Below, in pieces: positions 53,257 through 57,968 of a stretch of 57,968 bases of DNA (position 1 is the first letter of the stretch; each line of letters opens with the position of its first letter). The notes beneath the pieces were generated by a model. That model was not told the DNA's origin and ran no database searches. It saw only the letters and a program-made list of their open reading frames with translations. The translations under genes and the position numbers were made by a program. Origin of the DNA: an uncultured Oceanospirillales bacterium (GTDB lineage: Bacteria > Pseudomonadota > Gammaproteobacteria > Pseudomonadales > Endozoicomonadaceae); NCBI GenBank assembly GCA_947040555.1, contig CAMRBW010000004.1, positions 1 through 57,968 on the forward strand. The letters are read 5' to 3'.

Positions 53257-54813
53257 TTACTGTTGAGCCGCTTTTTCAAGCAGACGTTCAGCGACATCTT
53301 TCATCGCTTCCGCTACCAGTTTGCGGGCTTCATTCTTTTCGAAACCAAGGCCATCAAACTCAGCCGCTTGTGCAGTAGAGAGACCCGTGTTCTTTTCGAT
53401 CAGAATGGAGATGCCGTCGAACTGGTTGGTCATACGACCAAGGAACAGACTGCCCTTGCCCACGACCATAAAGTTGTTGATATCGTTGTGGATGATCGCT
53501 TCACGACCGTGGCCCAGGTAAGGCACGCCGGAAGGAATATGACCCTGAGTCAGCACATAGCCGGGAATACCGTGCTTGGCGACAAAGTTCATCAGTTCGC
53601 TGCGTTCCAGCTGGCCTTCCATAACCGCCAGGGCAGCGATCATCTTGTAGTTGGCTTCCGGCACGTTACCGGCACCAGCAGGTTTGGTGATCTCGGCGTT
53701 CTGCATCTCGGTGGCGAACTTGTCCACGTCGGTGATGATACGGCCGGCACGCTTGAGCGGTGCGGAGATCAGGCTGGTCATAACTGCTTGTGGCGCAGAA
53801 CCAGTACCGATGGTGTGTCGTCCAACGATATCGGTATTCAGAATGGGGTTAATACCGTCGTTTTCACCGATGATGGTGGCGAAACCGGCGAGACAGTCTT
53901 CCAGAACCGGTACATTCTTCTTGATATGGTCACGGCCATTCATGGCCAGCTTGGCCACTGCACCACCGGCAACCACCATAACATTCTTGAATACGCCGCC
54001 CTTAACCAGGGCTGCTGCGTGAATCAGAGCGTGAGCAGGTGCTGCACAGAAACCGCGCAGGTCACTACCGGTAGCGTTGACGCAGCCCACCAGTTCACCA
54101 ATCGCCTTGGCGAAGTTGCCGCCGCCACGCTGGTTGATATCACCGCAGGCCTCTTCGGAACATTCGATGATGTAGTCAACCTGGGAAAGATCCAGACCCT
54201 GCTTTTTCAGGTGCAGCGCCGCCAGAACACCGGAGGCTTTTACGCTCAGGTTTTCCAGAATAATGTGGGCGCTGAGGTTTTCATCGTCGTCGTGGGCACG
54301 CTTTACGCAACCGATCAGCTCGCCATTAAGCGTCAGTGGTTCAGCAATGTGCTCTTCTACCAGAGCGTGCATTTCAGCAGCGGTCATGGCGCACTTGTTG
54401 TCCAGCACGATATGGTTGAACAGCGGATGGATGCTCAGACGCTGATTAGCGTGAGTAATAAATTCTGGGGTCAGTTTGACCAGGTCAAACACATCGGAGT
54501 GTTTGAGCAGGGCGAAGAACTCGTCCTGAGGCATGATTTCACCGAAACGACCCTGACGTTCAGCGCCTTCTATCTGGTTTTCATACCAGGGTGCAGCAAT
54601 ACTTTCGAGGGTTTCAGGGAGAATATTACCGACAAAACACTGGTTTGCTGGATAAGCGACAACCTCTTTAAAAGAGCGTTGATGCTGCTTCAGCTCGGAA
54701 AGATAAGCCTGGTCATTCGACTTCCGGGCAAACACCTGGGTAGACCCGAAAGGAATAAAATCTGGTGTATGAGCAAGCACATAGCTTGCGCCTTTGATAA
54801 CAGGGTAGTCCAC
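53257..54813 (-). CDS. grdC: Glycine reductase complex component C, subunit alpha
   Basis: This 518-residue subunit has a thiolase/ketoacyl-synthase III-like fold. It forms protein C with GrdD, which receives the carboxymethyl-selenoether from GrdA and releases acetyl phosphate by phosphorolysis. Typical stretches are VDYIIECSEEACGDINQRGG, GSDLRGFCAAPAHALIHAAA, with a reactive Cys in GFCAAP, and GTGSAPQAVMTSLI. The start is a GTG at 54813 with GGAG eight bases upstream. In clostridia grdC and grdD usually follow grdE and grdB; here they come first. Confidence 0.93.
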   Translation of the reverse strand: MDYPVIKGASYVLAHTPDFIPFGSTQVFARKSNDQAYLSELKQHQRSFKEVVAYPANQCFVGNILPETLESIAAPWYENQIEGAERQGRFGEIMPQDEFFALLKHSDVFDLVKLTPEFITHANQRLSIHPLFNHIVLDNKCAMTAAEMHALVEEHIAEPLTLNGELIGCVKRAHDDDENLSAHIILENLSVKASGVLAALHLKKQGLDLSQVDYIIECSEEACGDINQRGGGNFAKAIGELVGCVNATGSDLRGFCAAPAHALIHAAALVKGGVFKNVMVVAGGAVAKLAMNGRDHIKKNVPVLEDCLAGFATIIGENDGINPILNTDIVGRHTIGTGSAPQAVMTSLISAPLKRAGRIITDVDKFATEMQNAEITKPAGAGNVPEANYKMIAALAVMEGQLERSELMNFVAKHGIPGYVLTQGHIPSGVPYLGHGREAIIHNDINNFMVVGKGSLFLGRMTNQFDGISILIEKNTGLSTAQAAEFDGLGFEKNEARKLVAEAMKDVAERLLEKAAQQ

Positions 54814-55179
54814 GGCACGAGCTCCATTTAGTCAGCCGTACAGGAAACAACGTACAAAAAACAAGTCGTTATTTCTGCTGGATCTATGTCTGATTACTGC
54901 GGCAATTGAATGAACTATTATAAATATTATTTTTGCCGTAATAATCGCCGGATACAGATCTGGCAATTGCTGCCTGCCGACAGTCCTGCCATTTCTTATC
55001 TACCCCATCCGTCACACTGAATCCGCTGTTTATTTGAATAACATTCAAATAAACAGCGGATCGTTCATTGTCGTCTGCCTGGATCAACTTGCATAAAACA
55101 GGCTGGTCCCGGACAGACGACAGATGCACAATCTCTCAGAACGAATCATCAAGATTCAGTGCAACTTCCGGGTTAATGG
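54814..55179. other. grdA-grdC intergenic region
   Basis: These 366 bases contain a long inverted repeat (55021-55061) but no supportable gene. A minus-strand frame at 54884-55129 runs through the inverted repeat and has no family likeness. A second promoter for grdCDEB may be here. Confidence 0.5.
55021..55061. repeat. Perfect 18-bp inverted repeat
   Basis: ATCCGCTGTTTATTTGAA is repeated inverted after the five bases TAACA. There is no T run on either side, so it is not a simple terminator. It could be an operator or an RNA processing or stability hairpin between grdA and grdC. Confidence 0.9.
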
Positions 55180-55662
55180 TTATGCTGTTTCCAGATCAAG
55201 GAACTTACAGAATTTCTCCCGATATTCCCTGACTTCGGCGATGATTTCATCGATAGGCATAACCATTTCCATCATTCCAACCTGCTCTTCGTAAACGGCC
55301 GGATCAACAACGTCCTTGATTTCCGGATCTACGATATGGTGTACTCGAAGTCCCAACGGGACTCCGGCCAACGGACCTGCAAAAGTTGGGTCGCCGTTAG
55401 TTACGGTTTCAGCTGCCAGGCCGGATGCTTCGGCCTCTGCGCCACCCAGAATAACGATTACGTTTTCTGGACCGTACTTCTCGGACAATTCCTTGACCCG
55501 CTTTTGATTTTCAAGATCCATTGCGCCTGCGCTAGTTCAGACGAAACACTCGGTAGTGCTAAATACCACTTCGGCACCCGCGGTCTTTACACATTCTTCA
55601 ATGGCAGGACCTGGAACACCGTCGCGATCACCGAGTATTACGACTTTCTTGTCTTTCAGCAT
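55180..55662 (-). CDS. grdA: Glycine reductase selenoprotein A
   Basis: This 160-residue small carrier selenoprotein has selenocysteine at residue 42, encoded by the UGA at 55539-55537. Before it the frame reads [20 protein letters not shown] and [10 protein letters not shown]; after it [17 protein letters not shown] and [20 protein letters not shown]. These are the hallmarks of GrdA (CFVU motif). The ATG at 55662 is the family-type start; the frame is open further upstream without conservation. GrdA accepts the carboxymethyl group from protein B and passes it to protein C, and is re-reduced by TrxA. Automatic callers would split it into two fragments. Confidence 0.94.
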
Positions 55663-55976
55663 GGCTTTCTGACCTGAAGAATCGCAATAAAGCGAACTCG
55701 AATAACAATCCCCAAAAAAGGGATCACCCTTTAAAAGCACAGTCATCGACTTATTTATTGCGTTCAATAAAAACGTCGAATCCTGCGGCGGAATAACACT
55801 CTTTTCAGAGAACCTTTTCAGAGAATCTTCTCAGCGAAGAACCTTAAAGAGCGTTATCCCTTTTTTAAAAACTTCAAACCTGAAATTTTTAAAATTCTTT
55901 GTACCTGTCTCTCCACTCTCGTCTCCACTCTCGCTTATAGATTCCCGCCTGCGCGGGAATGGCGATGGGATGAGGA
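55663..55976. other. trxA-grdA intergenic region
   Basis: This gap of 314 bases holds a REP-like palindrome (55941-55960), the phrase TTTTCAGAGAA repeated at 55801 and 55813, and TCTCCACTCTCG twice near 55910-55933. Its size suggests that grdA has its own promoter. Confidence 0.5.
55941..55960. repeat. REP-like palindrome
   Basis: ATTCCCGCCTGCGCGGGAAT is of the same type as the palindromes at 22449. It follows trxA and may end or stabilise its transcript. Confidence 0.75.
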
Positions 55977-56306
55977 TCAGGCGTACTCTTCTACATACTG
56001 CTGAATCGCAGTTTCAATCTGCTGGGCATCCAGCTCTTCACCGGAGAGGTGCTGAATCTTTTCGCCGTTCCGGTAGAACACCATGGAAGGCAGACCCATA
56101 ACACCCTGGCCCATAGCAACACGACGGTTGCCGGCAATGTTCAGTTTGGTGAACTTGATTTTGTCAGCGTATTTTTCGGACAGTGCCACTACGTCTGGCA
56201 TCAGTTCCATGCAACGACCGCAGCTTTCGCCCCAGAAGTCGACCATTACTACGCCCTGGAACTCTCTGACTTCCTGGTCGAAATTGTCTTTGCCTACTTC
56301 AATCAT
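55977..56306 (-). CDS. trxA: Thioredoxin of the glycine reductase system
   Basis: This 109-residue thioredoxin-fold protein has active site FWGESCGRCMELMP (Cys29, Cys32), where ordinary thioredoxins have WCGPC. Loss of the Trp and replacement of Pro by Arg are in line with the special thioredoxins of grd clusters, which also depart from CGPC. The cis-Pro is present in GLPSMVFYRNG. It should take electrons from the TrxB encoded just upstream and reduce oxidised GrdA. GAGGGGA precedes the ATG. Confidence 0.92.
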   Translation of the reverse strand: MIEVGKDNFDQEVREFQGVVMVDFWGESCGRCMELMPDVVALSEKYADKIKFTKLNIAGNRRVAMGQGVMGLPSMVFYRNGEKIQHLSGEELDAQQIETAIQQYVEEYA

Positions 56307-56345
56307 CTCAATCCCCTCAGTTCTTTAGCCCAAACAGGCATTAAC

Positions 56346-57554
56346 TCAAACAAGTGTTTCAAGTTGATCCGCTGCTGGTGCTTCCAGTCTTGCTGCTGGT
56401 ACACCCTGGCTAAAGCGAATCACTGTAGGAATCTGGCTGACTTCGTAGCGGTCAGCGATGTTGCGGCTCTTATAGGTGTCCATGGTCACCAGTTTCAAGC
56501 CTTTGTCTGCTGCCAGTTTTTCAAGATGTGGCATCAGTTGCAGACTGGCCGGGTCAACCGGGCTCCAGAACATAACCAGAGTGTCGTTGGCGGCATCCAG
56601 CACGGAATCTTTCCAGTGCTCTTCTTCCTGGATGTAGCGCTCGGCGGCTACGGCTGCGACAGCGCCATCACCGGCGGCAGTGACGACCTGGCGCAGGAAC
56701 TTTTCACACACGTCACCGGCTGCATATACGCCGGGCATGGAGGTTTCCTGCTTATTGTCGACTACGATGTAGCCGCCCTTGCTCAGTTCGATAGTGTCTT
56801 TCAGGAAGTTAGTCGCTGGTACCGTGCCAACGAACATGAATACACCGTCGCATTCTTGTTCAATAATTTCGCCGGTCTTCAGGTTCTTGATCTTTACACC
56901 GTTAACCAGCTCATCGCCGCAGATTTCATCAACGCAGGAGTTCCAGATAAAGGAGATCTTGTCGTTGGCATAGGCTTGTTCTTGTGCTGTGCGGTCAGCA
57001 TCCAGTACGCCTTCGTCGTGCAATACGACCATACGGACACTGTTTACGAATTTGGTCAGGAAGACAGACTCTTCGACAGCGGTGTTACCGCTACCGACCA
57101 CGATAATATCGAGGTCTTCATAGAAGTCGGCATCGCAGGTTGCGCAGTAAGAGACGCCTTTGGCAGTAAACTCTTTCTCGCCCTTGATACCCAGAATACG
57201 GGGGTTGGCGCCGGTGCCGATAATGACACTCTTGGCCAGCAGGGTTTCGCCATCGCGGGTGGTGATGCGCTTGAGGAAGCCATCACTCTCCATGGCCAGC
57301 TCGGTGACCAGGCCACGTTTGAACTCAACACCGAATTTGTCGCAGTGCGCTCTGAACTTGTGCATCAGTTCAGGGCCGGTGGACTCAACAATACCCGGAT
57401 AGTTTTCCATCTCGGACGTTTTTGCACACTGGCCACCCGTGTTGCTGCTGCTTTCGAGCAGGAGGGTTTTCATCTTGCCGCGTGAGCAATAGACACCAGC
57501 TGACAATCCGCCTGCGCCGCCACCGATGATGATGACGTCATAAATCTCTGACAT
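56346..57554 (-). CDS. trxB: Thioredoxin reductase fused to a degenerate thioredoxin-like domain
   Basis: This 402-residue flavoprotein has FAD site IIIGGGAGGLSAG (residues 8-20), redox pair CATC (Cys137, Cys140), NADPH motif IVVGSGNTAVEE and closing FAD motif GVYAAGDVCEKF. A normal TrxB ends near residue 310. Here residues about 311-402 form a thioredoxin-like domain (TLVMFWSPVDPASLQLMPHL, cis-Pro in SQIPTVIRF) in which the two cysteines are missing: P-V-D-P replaces C-x-x-C. The ATG at 57554 is preferred; a GTG four codons upstream lies in a small duplication (TCAGAGATCATG). It heads the grd cluster. Confidence 0.93.
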   Translation of the reverse strand: MSEIYDVIIIGGGAGGLSAGVYCSRGKMKTLLLESSSNTGGQCAKTSEMENYPGIVESTGPELMHKFRAHCDKFGVEFKRGLVTELAMESDGFLKRITTRDGETLLAKSVIIGTGANPRILGIKGEKEFTAKGVSYCATCDADFYEDLDIIVVGSGNTAVEESVFLTKFVNSVRMVVLHDEGVLDADRTAQEQAYANDKISFIWNSCVDEICGDELVNGVKIKNLKTGEIIEQECDGVFMFVGTVPATNFLKDTIELSKGGYIVVDNKQETSMPGVYAAGDVCEKFLRQVVTAAGDGAVAAVAAERYIQEEEHWKDSVLDAANDTLVMFWSPVDPASLQLMPHLEKLAADKGLKLVTMDTYKSRNIADRYEVSQIPTVIRFSQGVPAARLEAPAADQLETLV

Positions 57555-57968
57555 GATCTCTGACACAGTTATACCCCGATCTATTTTATTCAAGTTGTAC
57601 GGGACTCAAGCCAGACCAGTCCTTGTTTTCTTATAAATTGGTTATCTTGCAACTTGATACATAGATCACTGCAAACCCCCGTCTTATGAGCCGGTCTGTC
57701 ATCTGGCGAACTGAATAATGCGCCTGTTCAAATCTGTTTTTATTGATCTGAAGCAATAACGGCAACGAACAGGAATTTGCGGTAAACACCCCTCATAAAA
57801 ATTGTATCTTTCGGCTTATACGCACACACATCGTCAACACCCCGTCGACACCGCGCAACAGCAAACAAAAGCAAACCAGCAGTTACGCTAAAATAGGCTA
57901 CAACTTTTCATCAGGTAGTGGGTCAAACCTGCAATTCCTATACAATACGTCATATGACGTGTTATACA
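57555..57968. other. Region upstream of trxB, to the window edge
   Basis: About 410 bases hold no gene I can support. It should carry the promoter of the trxB-trxA-grd cluster. I searched the minus strand for the conserved parts of a glycine riboswitch and did not find them. A palindromic operator-like site lies at the right end. Confidence 0.5.
57941..57966. promoter_or_regulatory. Palindromic operator candidate at the right edge
   Basis: ACGTCATATGACGT is a perfect 14-base palindrome, extended with two mismatches on each side to TACAATACGTCATATGACGT and six more bases. TATACAAT before it could be a -10 box for a rightward gene outside the window. A regulator of GntR or a similar dimeric type could bind here. 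Confidence 0.5.

Noticed and set aside
53101..54831. 576-residue plus-strand frame opposite grdC
   Set aside because: It is the antisense of grdC; the long open frame results from codon bias on the coding strand.
54884..55129. 81-residue minus-strand frame between grdA and grdC
   Set aside because: It crosses the 18-bp inverted repeat, has no ribosome-binding site and no recognisable protein features.
56325..56348. UGA stop of trxB as a third selenocysteine codon
   Set aside because: The frame after it gives only seven residues before TAA, with no redox motif like the C-terminal GCUG of animal thioredoxin reductases. An ordinary stop is more likely.
57555..57968. Glycine riboswitch upstream of the grd cluster
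   Set aside because: I looked on the minus strand for the conserved GGAGAG and following riboswitch core and found none.

Overview
The window looks like a chromosomal segment of a marine gammaproteobacterium. The order coxB-coxA-ctaG-coxC-DUF2909-SURF1-ctaA-ctaB-SCO, the zur-znuC-znuB cluster, the polA/engB neighbourhood and type II homoserine kinase all fit the Oceanospirillales/Pseudomonas side of the class. Several large exported proteins of no recognisable family, and a secreted protein with animal-type LDL-receptor class A domains, suggest an animal-associated lineage such as Endozoicomonadaceae. The class is well supported; the family is inference from gene content. I found no rRNA, tRNA, CRISPR array, prophage or complete insertion sequence.

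Layout. 1-1110: secreted protein with two LDLa domains (minus strand), cut by the left edge. 1206-6369: PLP enzyme, then an aapJQMP amino-acid ABC importer (minus). 6698-9203: orphan exported protein and a MarC-family membrane protein. 9458-15108: operon for complete phenylalanine/tyrosine catabolism (hppD-phhA-phhB-hmgA-fahA-yaiI-maiA). 15415-23974: recQ, gamma carbonic anhydrase, prlC, yheV, another orphan exported protein and a membrane-anchored FAD oxidoreductase. 24408-33078: cytochrome c oxidase with its assembly factors. 33155-36409: two unknowns and the zinc-uptake cluster behind a clear Zur box. 36537-43635: two paralogous exported proteins of unknown family flanking thrB and polA. 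43863-47530: engB, cytochrome c4, an alpha/beta hydrolase and an exported gamma-glutamylcyclotransferase-like protein.

48211-57554 (minus strand) holds the most striking system: a glycine-reductase-type cluster, trxB-trxA-grdA-grdC-grdD-grdE-grdB, followed after a terminator by an EIIC-like membrane protein. Both grdA and grdB contain an in-frame UGA exactly where the family carries selenocysteine, so both genes would look broken to ordinary gene callers. The pathway reduces glycine (or sarcosine/betaine) to acetyl phosphate, with electrons from NADPH through TrxB and TrxA. Its TrxB carries an extra C-terminal thioredoxin-like domain that has lost its cysteines. The same DNA segment encodes an oxygen-reducing cytochrome oxidase, so this organism seems able to combine aerobic respiration with a reaction best known from strict anaerobes. 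The selenocysteine machinery (selA, selB, selC, selD) is not in this window and must lie elsewhere if these genes work.

Short tandem repeats with units of 8, 13, 15 and 19 bp recur in several intergenic regions, and REP-like palindromes follow some genes. Both suggest a genome prone to repeat expansion.
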